A DNA stretch of 64,000 nt from Selaginella moellendorffii (Eukaryota; Streptophyta; Lycopodiopsida; Selaginellales; Selaginellaceae), in contig NW_003314406.1 of assembly GCF_000143415.4 (NCBI RefSeq), positions 143,007-207,006 on the forward strand, read 5' to 3'. Under the pieces are notes generated by a model. It was not told the origin of the DNA. It saw nothing but the letters and a program-made list of their open reading frames with translations, and made no database searches. Shown one piece after another: positions 36,754 through 46,553 of the stretch. The stretch's first letter is position 1. Every line of letters begins with the position of its first letter. The translations under genes were made by a program, and so were the position numbers.

Positions 36754-36807
36754 CTGCAATGGAAATGGCATGAGGCCACATGCTATGCCACATGCAACGA
36801 GGCTTAC
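36754..36807 (-). other. 54-bp palindrome-bearing intron without stop codons
   Basis: GTAAGCCT...CATTGCAG. Palindrome at about 36765-36786. The length is a multiple of three and has no stop, so retention would insert 18 residues (with ACGLMPF encoded by the palindrome) and leave the protein in frame. Confidence 0.65.
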
Positions 36808-37809
36808 CTGCCAGGCGCTAGTTGCTAGTGCACGTCCTTGTCCTGGTTTTTGTGGCTTCTTCAGTTGAACCCAGAGCTTCCGTGTTCGTGCCAATGTCTC
36901 GTGCAGACCCGATTTGTAGCACGTTTCTTGCTTGACATTCTGCGCGTGGGAGATGTATATGATAGATCGGAGGGGCGAGTTGCCTTTTATCAGGCGGACA
37001 ACTCTTGTCTTGAAGACTTTCTTCACCTCCTCGCCCACCATAATATCCACAACTATCTGTTGCATCGCCAAGCTAGAATGCTGCCCGGAGACGGCATAGA
37101 ACCGGATGTTCTGATCGTCCAACAACTTCCTATTGATCAAGTCTGGAAACCTCATCTCGCCCTTCATTGTTCGGTAGTAGGGGATCACGTCTGCGATGTC
37201 GGGTGTTACTGGACTTGCCAGCATCTTCTGCTTCAGTTTCTCCACCCACTCATCAGATACTAGCCTGTGGTTGTATTTGCTTTGGATGTCGATACGGCTC
37301 ACGTCGATTGTATATACTTTGTTGGAATAGTAACAAGTACTATTATCTGCGACGATCATTGCTGCCTCTTCGCGAACTGGAAGCACTCTCAATGGCTCAA
37401 TGTTGGAATATAGTTTTTGAACATCGCTGTAGGTGAGGTCCGTGGATTCCATGTGATCTTCATAGACCCGCAGTGTCTTTGAAATTGTGGGCCTCCTGGA
37501 CAACCTCTCCCTAGCTCCCTCTAGGAATTCCTCATAGCCGCTGCCCCCCTCCGGGAAGCTGCTAGGATGTGCAAGGTGGATCTTGAAGGCGGACGCTGTC
37601 TCTACCACAAGTGCCAGTCCATATTCTTGCATGGAACTGCATGGAGTGTCTGTCACTTGGATGAGGATCCCCATGCATTCTTTTCTCCCACCATCTGTGT
37701 TGTATAGCATCAGATCCTCGCCTTCCATCCCGAAAGTCCAACTGGTGAGCTCCTCCCCCTTCTCTGCATCCACATTGATAGTGGCTGGAAGAAGAACGCA
37801 ATTCCTCGC

Positions 37810-38048
37810 CTGTTCAGAAATGCACAACAATTAGAGCTGACAGATGAAAAGCTAGCAGCTGGAAATAACGTGAGGCCACACGCCATTCACCACTGCATCA
37901 GATGTCTTAATGCTGCATCCTAAGATGGCGTGAGGCTACACGCCATCTGTAACCGGACTGCACTCGAGAGCCTAATCGGTGCATGCCAATGTTGCTACTG
38001 AATGGCATGTGGCCTCATGCCATTTTCTACTTGGTCTAAAAGACTTAC
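37810..38048 (-). other. 239-bp first intron with three palindromes
   Basis: GTAAGTCT...TCTGAACAG. Palindromes at about 37866-37886, 37925-37946 and 38002-38023, spaced about 55-75 bp. Confidence 0.65.
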
Positions 38049-38269
38049 CATTTGAAGCCGAATGGAGGCCGTGACAATCGAGGCCAGACTCGCTGGCGAA
38101 TGTGCACTGTGTGTGCAGCGGATCGTAGCAGCAAGGCTACTCTGCCACTTACAGTTGGAGAGTGGTGCTGAAATCTCCCGGGACGCCAAGTGGGCTGCGT
38201 GTGGGTGGCGGAGTGGGCGGCGGAGTTGGCGGCGAAGTTACAAACTGGGTGTGTCTTGAAGTGGACGCC

Positions 38270-38405
38270 GATGCACACGAGCGCGATGCGAGCGCGAGTG
38301 TGATGCAAGCGCGAGTGGACGCCGATGCACACGAGAAACCTGTAGAGAAGTGAGCGCGATGCGAGCGGGAGCGCGAGTGTGATGCGAGCGCGAGCGCGAG
38401 TACAA
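38270..38405. repeat. GCGAGCG-type short repeats beside the minus-strand gene
   Basis: Degenerate tandem repeats built from GAGCGCGATGCGAGCGCGAG and GTGGACGCCGATGCACACGA, immediately upstream of the minus-strand gene's ATG at 38189. Confidence 0.65.
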
Positions 38406-39498
38406 AGCAAAATGCAAAACCTAACCTCACACGCGTGAAATGTCACAACGGTTTGTTATCCCGCCACGTCATCATTCCTCGGACTTGGGCGCTAGCATTA
38501 ATTTCTGGATTGCCGCGCGCATGCAAGCACGCAAAATCCAAAAGAAATCTGCAACGTCATCATTCCTCGGACTGCATGCACGCGAAATCCAAAAGAAAGA
38601 TCATGATTGGGATATCATTTAATACCCTCGCTATATTTATACCATGCATGATTGGATATTCCAAAGCATTTTGTATTTCCAAAAATGGCAGATGTTCAGC
38701 TAAATAAAGAAATTCTATCTGTTTCTATTTTTCTCTCAAATCAATATTATAGCGTGTGGGCTCATGCAATTTTGAACCAAAGAAACCCAAAAAACGTTGG
38801 ACCCAAAATATTTTGAAAAAACCCAAAAAACCCTAAACATTTTAAACCCAAAAATCCAGGCGTCTTGTGGCGTTATTCCTTGAATGGCGTGTGGGCGCAT
38901 GCCATTTTCAGGGCCAAATGCTGAATGGAGAAAAATTCCTTTTCAGTGCAAATGCTGCAAGAGGCAGATGCCGAGCACAAAGGACTGTAACTACCTCACA
39001 TGACACAGATAAACTTTTCTCTATTTGGCAAAGATAAACTTTATAGCGTGTGGGCTCATGCAATTTTGAACCCAAAAAATGCACCAAAAAATTCTCGGCG
39101 TCATCTAGTGTTATCTCTTGAATGGCGTGGGGCCGCATGCCATTTTCAGGGGCACATAGGAGTATATTCCTAGGATATTCTGACACGCGCGAGACCACAT
39201 GAGCCTTACAATGTTTCAGGGGCATTTGCCATAGATCCGACTGTTATTTTGCTCCAAGATTTTACAGTTTGGTGTGCATTGACCTTTCCATCGAAACTGC
39301 AAAGGGACATCACAATCAGATGCGGGATCACAAAAAACTAACTTCACTAACTCTGGTTTCACCAAGATCTACGTAAGGAGTTATGAAATGAAAGGACCCT
39401 CTCTATTGAAATGTGTTTATGGTCCTAGGGGTATTGTGACATATCGAAGGATTTTGCATCAAGTTCTGTATTTGCATGTTTATCAAGCTACTGAATTG

Positions 39499-39532
39499 CT
39501 AAACCCTAAACCCTAAACCCTAAACCCTAAAC
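39499..39532. repeat. Short interstitial telomere-type repeat
   Basis: Almost five units of CTAAACC in a row, the plant-type telomere sequence. It is flanked by ordinary element DNA, so it is not a chromosome end. Such boxes also occur in plant promoters. Confidence 0.85.
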
Positions 39533-40259
39533 ATGTGGCAAATGCTGCGTGAAGAAAGATGCCCTTTCTGGGCAAATGCTGTAAGAGGCAGATGCCGAGC
39601 AGATGTATCTCAGGCTAGCGAAGGGGACAAACGAAAGCTAGCTATAAACATGACGGGATGCAAATAGATTACTAGGCTGGTCCTACGAAAATCAAAAACC
39701 ATAATTGAAAACATTGAAAATGCAAAAAGAAAGGTTTATAATATTTTTGAATTTTAAGCAACCAAAGGAATGTAAGTAAGGCATGTGTTTGTAAGTTTAA
39801 AAATGCCTCAACCACTTAAATTCCCAAGTAAATAAAGCTGTTTCTATTTTTGGTACAGGTAAACTTTATAGCGTGTGGGCTCATGCAATTTTGAACCCAA
39901 AAATGCACCAAAAAATGCTCGACTAACATTATTCTTTGAATGGCGTGTGGCCTTATATTGCCATAAATGGACGTACACACACAGCATAATTATTCCTTTA
40001 CACGGCGAATAATCTTGGCGCGGATCGCTGACATGGCATGGCAAAGTTCGAATCACTGACATGGCACAGCTGGATCGAGGCAAGGACATGATGTGACAAA
40101 GTTCAACCTCTGACAGCAAAGTCTAGAAGCTACTCAGTTTGAAATTTGTCAGAGGAGTCATAAGATCTGGTTTGTCAGAGGATTTGATGTGATGTTCAAG
40201 CGTGTGTTATTTTTGAATTCTCGAACTCATTCCTAGGTCTATCATTTTTGTGCGCCGTG

Positions 40260-40470
40260 TTCTTGGTTCCGCTGAGCGCAGTGAGCGCTGCTTGTGTAAG
40301 CGGCGTTGTGGGCTGTGGTTTATGCGTCTACGAGCGGTTGCGGCATTGCGAGCGCCATTGCGAGCAGCAGTTTATGCAAGTGGCAGTTTGTGCGAGCGGC
40401 GCTACGAGCAGTTGCGGTGTTGCGAGCGGCGCTACGAGTAGTTGCGGTGTTGCGAGCGGCACTGTCTTTG
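40260..40470. repeat. GCGAGCGGC tandem repeats beside the plus-strand gene
   Basis: Imperfect 30-bp tandem repeats (units like GTTGCGGTGTTGCGAGCGGC followed by GCTACGAG), about 360 bp upstream of the transposase-like ATG. In composition they mirror the repeats beside the minus-strand gene. Confidence 0.7.
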
Positions 40471-40826
40471 GTGTGGCTACCGCTTCCTCTTGATATTCGG
40501 CACTTGTGCTTCCTGGTATGTTCACCATGGAATGGCTTAGGACCACATTTAGAAATGGCATGAGGCCACATGCCATCTTGGGCCCTTGCAATTTCATGGC
40601 TAGCGTATTGTCATGTATGTTTTTACTTGCCTGCAGCTGTGTGTATATCAAGATGGCATGAGGCCTCATGCCAATTTTGTGAATGCGAAATTTCACGTGG
40701 GTGTCAATAGCATGTTTGAATAATGGCATGTGGCCTCATGCTATTGAGGTTGTTTGGTATGTTATGATTTAGGCCATTCTCCAATCATTTTTTGTATGGT
40801 CTTAATTTCTTTTCTGCACTTTCAGA

Positions 40827-43800
40827 ATGGCCTTCAGGGTTGGGGAAAAGGTTTACATTTTGAATGGTGGGAAGAGAGTTGCAAAAGGGACCCTTGTGTC
40901 TATGGATTGGAACTTTGTTATACACTGTCAAAGGCTTGGGGAAGGCAATGCTGCTGTATTAGTAGAGACTGTCTTCGATGGGAATGTGGTCGCTATTGAA
41001 CGAGGAGAGATGGTCGTCGGGGTAAATGTTGTTGTTGCCTTGAAAAATCTTCAGAAGAAAGCAGATGTTGGGGACAGCGCAAGTGCGACGCATGTTCCCT
41101 CCGTGGATCTTAAGAACCGTGCTACATGGATTCAGGCGAAGGTGTTTCTAAACAACCCCGAGGGGGAGGTGGTAGCTGAGGGCTTAGCCACAGTTGTCGA
41201 TCCAAGAGATGCGGTTGCTAATCAAGAATTGGGCTGGGATGATATTGGAGTTGCGATTTTAGAGGTTGTTGACACAGAAGAAAATAGTCTGACTATTGGA
41301 AGCATTGTGCGGTGGAAATTGAGGCACTTAGTGTTTGAGAATGTGAAGGATTCACAATCAAACACCACTACAACTGATGACAGAACATCTCTTCATGGGA
41401 AAAGAAAGTACACCTTCCTAAAGCGCAGCCAAAGGGATCTGAGCAACGAACCGAAAAGGCAGAAAATGGCGATGGAGGTTCAAATGGTCTCGACAGTTGC
41501 TTGTTGCAAGAGGAGGTGCTGTCAACATGCTGATTGGGATGCTATTGAAGAGGAGAGAGCAAGATACAAGACATTGTCCTGGAAGGCAGCTCGCAATTTT
41601 GTGTATGAGGCATTACGGTCATCTGTTGATGCTTCAGAACATCAGGTGGGGGGCATGGTCTTCCAGAGGGGTTTGGTCTGCATGAAGGCATGGAGAATCA
41701 TTTATGGAGTCCCTCGAACCACATTCTACAGAATCAAAACTGAGTTTGAGGAACAAAGGGTTCAACAGGCAATCCATGGAAACGACGGTACGCACAAAAC
41801 CAGGGGTCATGTTGTATATGGAGAGGCAATCTTCAAGAGGTTTGTCGAGACATGTAGCGAGCAGCAACCACATAAAACCCGCCTCTTGGAAGATGGAACA
41901 CGAGACACCCAACGAGTTCTCCCTTCCATGTATACCAAGGGGGCCATATTGGAAGATGTGAATCAGGAACTCCAGAGTAATGGCTACAGGAAGCTGAGCC
42001 AATCTAGATTTAGTAGATTGTGGAGCAACAGGTTCAGGGATGTGAGTATAGGAAAGTACTCCAGCTTTTCAAAGTGTGACGAGTGCACTGCTATCAAAAT
42101 GGCTTTGTTGAAGAATTCTTGCAGCGCTCAAGAGCGAGAGACGTTGGTTAGAAGGTGGCTCGACCACAACATCGAGCAGAGAAGCTGCAGGACTGCATAT
42201 TATCATAACAAGATTCTCTCCATGGAGAGACCTGACTCTTACCTCTGCATCATCCACGACAGAATGGACCAGAAAAAGACGTGCTTACCTCGACTCAATC
42301 CTGCCCCCAAGGCAATCTCTTCATCCATGCAGCTGCCTGTGTCTCTGTTTGGCATAATCGCTCATGGGCATGGTGCCCAGAACTATGGGAACTTCTTTGT
42401 ACCTCTATGGGGTGGCGGGGGTGCAAACATGATGATTGCGTCCCTAGCAAAACACTTAAGGTCTCTGCAAAGTGCGCAGACTGAGCTGAACGGCCAACCC
42501 TTGCATAAGGCCCTTGTCGATCGAACCCCATACAGGGTTCAGCTGGAGGAGGAGCAAAGGCTTGCAGTATCGCGTGGGGCCCCATGCCATCCCAGTGAAT
42601 ATGTTGGCCGTCAGATTGTAGGGTTATCACGTGAGGCCTCATGCCATTCCGACGAGGCTGGTCGCCCGGTGAATGCACAGCCTCATCCAAACGAAGCAGA
42701 ATCTCAAGGAAGTTCTTGCGGCCGATGTGGCCTTCCACCCCATCTTCTGCTCCAAACAGACAATGCTGGCAGTGAGAACAAAAACATGTACGTCTTCGTG
42801 TACTTGGCGATGCTTGTTGCCAAAGGCATATTTGAAACGGTTACACTTGGCTTTCTCATGGTTGGGCACACTCATGAAGACGTCGATGCCATGTTCAGTC
42901 ACCTGGCAGAGTCCCTCCGGCGATCCAATGTCCTCACCCTCCCACAACTCTACGATGAATTCCAAAATTGCATCAAAGGCACTGTTGAAGCTGCACTTCT
43001 GACAGAGGTTCCAGACTTTAAGGGGTTTGTAAGAGGCTACATCAGGGACGGATCCGAAACGCTGATTGGCCACTCCAAGCCTCTTCAGTTTCATTTCAGC
43101 ATGTGTGACGGTGCTCCAGTGATGAGGTACAAGATGAGAGAATGGGACACAGTGTGGCTGCCAGTGGACGGCATTGAACTCTTCAAGAGAGATCCCATAA
43201 CTGGGGAACCTATGATTCCTCAGGGTTCCCCACAGCCGATGCACCCGGATGGACTCAAAGACCAGGAAAGTATAGTGGCCGGGATTAGACAGCATATTGC
43301 CTTCTGGAAGAGGGGGTTGGTGTTTGGTGGAGAATCCTATTTTCAGAGGTGCAAGCCTTTGCTCGAATACTGGGAGAAGATTATATCTGCTATCCAAAAT
43401 GGGCCGGTTGTATATGAAGAATTGGAAGAGTCCTTTTGGCCAGAACCCAGAGCACCAGATAGTAGCGGAACAATGTCCTCTGGAAATGCAGTGACAGATA
43501 ACGATGTTGAGGATCACTATTGTGGGCCGAGGAACAAGAAGCAGGATTCAGCATTCAATCCAGTACAGGTCTGCAAAGGAATGGTCGTGCTTGTCAGACC
43601 CAGTAATAAAAAACAAATGATATGGGTGGGGCGCTGCATCACTGATGCAGAGGAGGACGCGGAAACTAACTCCTTCAATGTAACTGTGGAGTGGTTCAAG
43701 CCAAGTTCCGGATATACGAACGATTGCCTAGAAAAGAGATGGGTGCTAAATCCAAGGGATCCCAGCATGAGCATATCGGTGGATAATGTTGTGCATGGTT

Positions 43801-43968
43801 GGATGCGGAAGCAGAGTGCCACCATCACCTTGCCAGACCATGCAAGAGATGCAGCAAGAGCATTCATAACCCGGGTTCAAGGTGAGATTCATGAATATTC
43901 CTTTACTAAGTTTCTAATGTATTTTATTTCAAGGTGAACAATCCGAATCTGAATCAGAGGAGGCGTGA
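40827..43968 (+). CDS. Transposase-like protein with DUF7869-type RNase-H-like core, two exons
   Basis: One long exon (40827-43881) and a short one (43934-43968) joined over a 52-bp intron (43882-43933) give about 1,030 residues ending GEQSESESEEA. The N-terminal ~200 residues carry no motif I know. A Cys/His-rich segment (CCKRRCCQHADWD) follows near residue 228. Residues 425-700 hold the signature of the plant, fungal and animal family I know as DUF7869: KCDECTAIK, then IHDRMDQKKTCLPRL (near 475), LQTDNAGSENKNMYVFVYLA (near 643), then FLMVGHTHEDVDAMF (near 680). Conserved Asp and Glu/Asp residues there fit an RNase-H-like nuclease. Two palindrome copies are translated between the first and second motifs. 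There are no stops or frame changes, so it may be functional. Its place in a TIR-bounded unit supports a transposase role (inference). Confidence 0.78.
43882..43933 (+). other. 52-bp intron before the last exon of the transposase-like gene
   Basis: GTGAGATT...TTTCAAG, phase 1. Without splicing the frame would end after 18 other residues at 43937. The last exon's stop codon at 43966-43968 directly abuts a palindrome. Confidence 0.65.
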
Positions 43969-44056
43969 TGGCATGTGGCCTTACGCCATTCCTAGGTGAG
44001 ATGATACAAATAACAAGTATAAATTCTTAGTTGTTCTAGCAAATCTTACTTAAAGT

Positions 44057-44135
44057 TCAAGGTGAACAAGCCGAATATGAATTCATCGGATTGTTATAAC
44101 AAATTGCGAGGTGATGGCATGAGGCGATACGCCAT
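44057..44135 (+). repeat. Second copy of the transposase-like gene's last-exon region
   Basis: GTTCAAGGTGAACAAGCCGAA and what follows, including GAGGTGATGGCATGAGG with a palindrome, repeat the sequence at 43876-43989 in diverged form. It could serve as an alternative terminal exon or be a local duplication. Confidence 0.55.
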
Positions 44136-44606
44136 TTGAGAGTGGTAGCCATTCCTATATGAGGTGAGTGAAGTATTTATTAGAAATACCTCATTCAATT
44201 GTGCACTTCTAAGTCTTGGTCCACTTAGTATTGTTTGCATGTTTTTATTTTAATTCTTTCTCTAAAATGTTATTTAGCATGTGGCTTCATGCCATTGCTC
44301 TCCACAATCATGCATTGAATTTCTATCCTTGCATAATACTTCTCCATATATATAGCATGTGCGCACATGTGATATGGTTCATTAGGCCTGATATAGTGTG
44401 TGAGGTAAAACAAAGATGATGTGACATATGCATTTACCAATCACACGTGCATAAATCTAATAATATGGCGTGTGGCCCATATTAATGGCACATAAACCCA
44501 TATTGTGGGCTTACGTGCTTTATGTACCATCATTCCCTTGCAGCGAGTGTGTTGGTTTCCTTTTATAACACAACGAACTCCATATTTTAGGGTGAAGAGC
44601 GTTCTC

Positions 44607-44864
44607 ATGGCAAGCACAAAATCTGTAAGTGAGGCAGAAAAGGAGACGGAGAAGGAGATAGGTGAAGATGTAGAATATATAAGTCTTCCAAACTCCCCGT
44701 ACTATACTCCAGGTGATCATTTTTCTGAACAAACGGCAACATTAACAACTATCGAGAACGCCCCAGTAACGTCAGAAACAACAATCCAAAGCAAAACAAC
44801 TGACCCGGAGAAGGATGATAGTACCGCTGAGAGTACCAAAAAGGAGGTGTCCACTAGCGCTTAG
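44607..44864 (+). CDS. Small acidic Ser/Thr/Glu-rich protein or terminal exon
   Basis: An 85-codon frame starting at 44607, just after an acceptor-like CATATTTTAG. The peptide is hydrophilic (MASTKSVSEAEKETEKEIGE and later Thr/Glu-rich runs) with a short YISLPNSPYYTPG segment. It has no domain I recognise. It may be a third small gene of the 13.3-kb element or an exon joined to upstream sequence. It lies between palindrome copies. Confidence 0.4.
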   Translation: MASTKSVSEAEKETEKEIGEDVEYISLPNSPYYTPGDHFSEQTATLTTIENAPVTSETTIQSKTTDPEKDDSTAESTKKEVSTSA

Positions 44865-44871
44865 GCTTATA

Positions 44872-45500
44872 ATGGTGTGTGCCCTCATGCCATTTACTTG
44901 ATCACCAAATACCTTTTTCCCTTTGCACTAGTATATCTTAATACTGGTCTGAGAAATAAAATGGCATGTGCCCTCAGGCCTTTTACTAAATCACCTTTGA
45001 AAGAAATGCAAGCCTCTATGTCGTAAAAAAAAGGTACTAGAGAAATTCCTTAATAATATGAATGTAATTTAGTTTCATGAAAATACACTAAGGGTCAAAT
45101 GAGTTAAATGACTTCTCCAGACTAGCAATGCCTCTTGCTACACCTTCACAATTAGATTCGTTAGAAAAAGATAACATTGAATAATATCTAAATGTTCTCA
45201 CCATTAAGTTATATATCTGGCTAATAGGAATGACGTTCATCTTGGAAAGCTCACCACACGCTCAATGAACAAACAAATAGTGTGTGCGCGCATGCCATCG
45301 CTCTTCTTTAGCTTCAGATTCGGCTTGTTCACCTTGACAATGAGATTTATTATACAACCAGATGGACTCAGTCTGGACATAAAGTCACCGCGCTAGTCAC
45401 CATGCCCCAGATATGTCTAGCCCCTGGACAAAAAACATATAATTTCACGTCATTTTCAAATACTTGAAAATTTGTACCTAGTCCCATTTTACTGAATAAA
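44872..45500. other. Right subterminal region of the 13.3-kb element
   Basis: AT-rich and without a clear gene. Palindrome variants at about 44872, 44961 and 45280. At about 45285-45355 the minus strand repeats the TCAAGGTGAACAAGCCGAAT last-exon sequence in inverted orientation. Confidence 0.55.
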
Positions 45501-45522
45501 TCCCACTTTAACGAAATAGAGC
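45501..45522 (-). repeat. Right terminal inverted repeat (22 bp)
   Basis: Exact reverse complement of 32188-32209. Confidence 0.9.
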
Positions 45523-45523
45523 A

Positions 45524-46140
45524 TTGGTGGAGAACGACAAAGGCCAATGAAGGACCGGTGGCCACTTGAGAAATGATGAACGCGAGGATCCATGTGACTT
45601 ACGTTCCTCTGAATGTTACTCTGCACCTAAAGGATGAGCTGAATAGGCTAAAGCAGACCAAAACCATTTAAGAGATGTGAATGGATTTATGGCAAAGAAG
45701 ATACTTGTCATGGATATGGGTGATATGGATGCATTCCATCCCTTGATATTAGGTTTGCAAACCTGGGCCCGCAGTGAAGTGATGCATTGGAACCCGACCA
45801 ATTACAAGGAAGCGTTAGATGCGGCTATTAAGGTGCATTTCAATGATAATTTGCAAAAGGGGAACACAACAGAGTCAAGGTCCACGTTAAGCAAAGGGGC
45901 CAAACCAAGGGGAACATATAGCAAAGGGAAATTCAAGAAGAGTTTCTCTAAGAACGAGTCCTTGGGGTTTTGAAAAGGCAGATTCGGTGGCCAGCGAGCA
46001 AGTACGTGAGGGAGTCAAGCAAAAAGAGACAAACCCATGGATAAGAAGGTCAAGTCTGCTAGCAGCTTGGGAAACAATGTATGCTACAATTGTGGTGAAG
46101 TGGGACATTTTTCGAAGGAATGTCCCTACCTGAAGAAGGC
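45524..46140 (+). pseudogene. Host chromovirus gag, C-terminal part with zinc knuckle
   Basis: Resumes within gag at a Trp-Trp-Arg motif usual for Ty3 capsids, directly after the right terminal repeat, and runs to a CCHC zinc knuckle (CYNCGEVGHFSKEC, about 46081-46125) that binds RNA. Stops at about 45571, 45670 and 45973 and a frame change near 46000 break it. With 31800-32180 it frames the 13.3-kb insertion. Confidence 0.8.
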
Positions 46141-46553
46141 TAGAGCCAATATGGCCATTAAGTTGGGTGAAATCCAAACTAAAGTACGTGATCCAGTCCT
46201 TAGCTCAAAGTTACTCATTACACAAAAATCTTTGGTAGAGAGTCGTTCGCAACATCTACTACCCTTCCGAGGGAAGCTCGGAGGTAACTTTGTTAAGATC
46301 CTTATTGACACGGGTGCTTTGGATAATTTTGTGGTTGTAGACATAGTCCGCCAAGCTAGACTAACAGTGCAGCGGTTGGGTGAACCAAGGACGATAGAGT
46401 TTGTTCAAGGTAGCCAAAGTATTGATGAAGTACGTCGACAAGTGAGAGTCGAAGTAGGGACACAGAAAGTAGACATGGATTTCACCGAGTTGGACATGGC
46501 GGGATTTGACGTAATATTTGGATGGATTGGTTCAATCGGACAAGACAACCTAT
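46141..46553 (+). pseudogene. Host chromovirus protease region
   Basis: Aspartic protease of the pol polyprotein. ILIDTGALDNFV (about 46297-46335) carries the DTG active site, and GFDVIFGW follows near 46505. A deletion joins the end of the protease to the middle of reverse transcriptase, with a change of frame at about 46540. This removes the first half of the polymerase, so the copy cannot be active. Confidence 0.8.

Larger units (their letters stand above)
32628..38189 (-). pseudogene. ParB-like / acidic linker / FCP1-like phosphatase protein, 11 exons
   Basis: Exons: 38189-38049, 37809-36808, 36753-35450, 35399-35325, 35286-35197, 35144-35004, 34956-34390, 34332-34318, 34268-34161, 34113-33538, 33490-32628. 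Lengths sum to 4,882 nt; one base less is 1,627 codons. Exon 2 has a ParB-like pattern: YTIDVSRIDI...NHR..SDEWVEKLKQKM, then YAVSGQHSSLAMQQI, like the GQHR motif. Exons 4-9 are a charged linker with a Glu/Asp run (about 34430-34610). The last exon has an FCP1/NIF-type HAD domain: nucleophile motif VFDLNGV (Asp at 33459-33461, second Asp replaced by Asn) and ILIIDDSPIKTAAN. Lesions: an extra base in AAAA near 36253 and TGA at 33267-33269. The ParB assignment is tentative; the phosphatase assignment is firmer. DNA-target binding or chromatin control would fit, but that is inference. Confidence 0.7.
38190..40826. promoter_or_regulatory. Divergent intergenic region of the 13.3-kb element
   Basis: 2.6 kb between the two divergent genes, presumably holding both promoters. 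GCGAGCG-rich short repeats lie next to each gene (38270-38405 and 40260-40470). Three modules of about 110 bp, each flanked by palindrome variants, lie at 38745-38905, 39030-39143 and 39860-39962. A 34-bp AAACCCT run is at 39499-39532. Further palindromes are at about 40555, 40653 and 40723. A TTTCAG just before the transposase-like ATG could be the 3' end of a leader intron. Confidence 0.6.
32284..45298. repeat. Family of about 29 dispersed 22-bp palindromes
   Basis: The consensus is the half-site ATGGCATGAGG followed by its own reverse complement, with frequent G for A at position 6 and T for A at position 9. Approximate starts: 32284, 32572, 33649, 33724, 34966, 35157, 35298, 36765, 37866, 37925, 38002, 38749, 38884, 39043, 39122, 39868, 39940, 40555, 40653, 40723, 42569, 42626, 43968, 44114, 44275, 44352, 44464, 44872, 44961, 45280. 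They lie in introns, exons and intergenic DNA of the TIR-bounded element. I found none outside it in the window. Each could form a hairpin or bind a dimeric protein. Confidence 0.85.
32186..45523. mobile_element. 13.3-kb DNA element with 22-bp terminal inverted repeats
   Basis: Perfect 22-bp inverted repeats (32188-32209 and 45501-45522, starting GCTCTATTTCGTTAAAGT on the inward strand) bound a 13,338-bp unit. TTGGT at 32181-32185 and 45524-45528 may be the target duplication. The flanks are gag sequence of the host chromovirus on both sides. Inside are two large divergent genes: a ParB-like/FCP1-like protein (minus, 32628-38189) and a transposase-like protein (plus, 40827-43968). About 29 copies of a 22-bp palindrome are spread over the whole unit. 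It resembles a self-contained cut-and-paste transposon, though I cannot name its superfamily. Confidence 0.8.

Noticed and set aside
38045-38446. 133-codon minus-strand frame upstream of the ParB-like gene
   Set aside because: It overlaps the first exon in another frame and runs through GCGAGCG repeats; no support from splicing.
39499-39532. Chromosome end suggested by AAACCCT repeats
   Set aside because: Fewer than five units inside a transposon with unique sequence on both sides.
32284-45298. CRISPR-like array
   Set aside because: The palindromes are unevenly spaced, varied, found in exons and introns, and the context is a eukaryotic genome.
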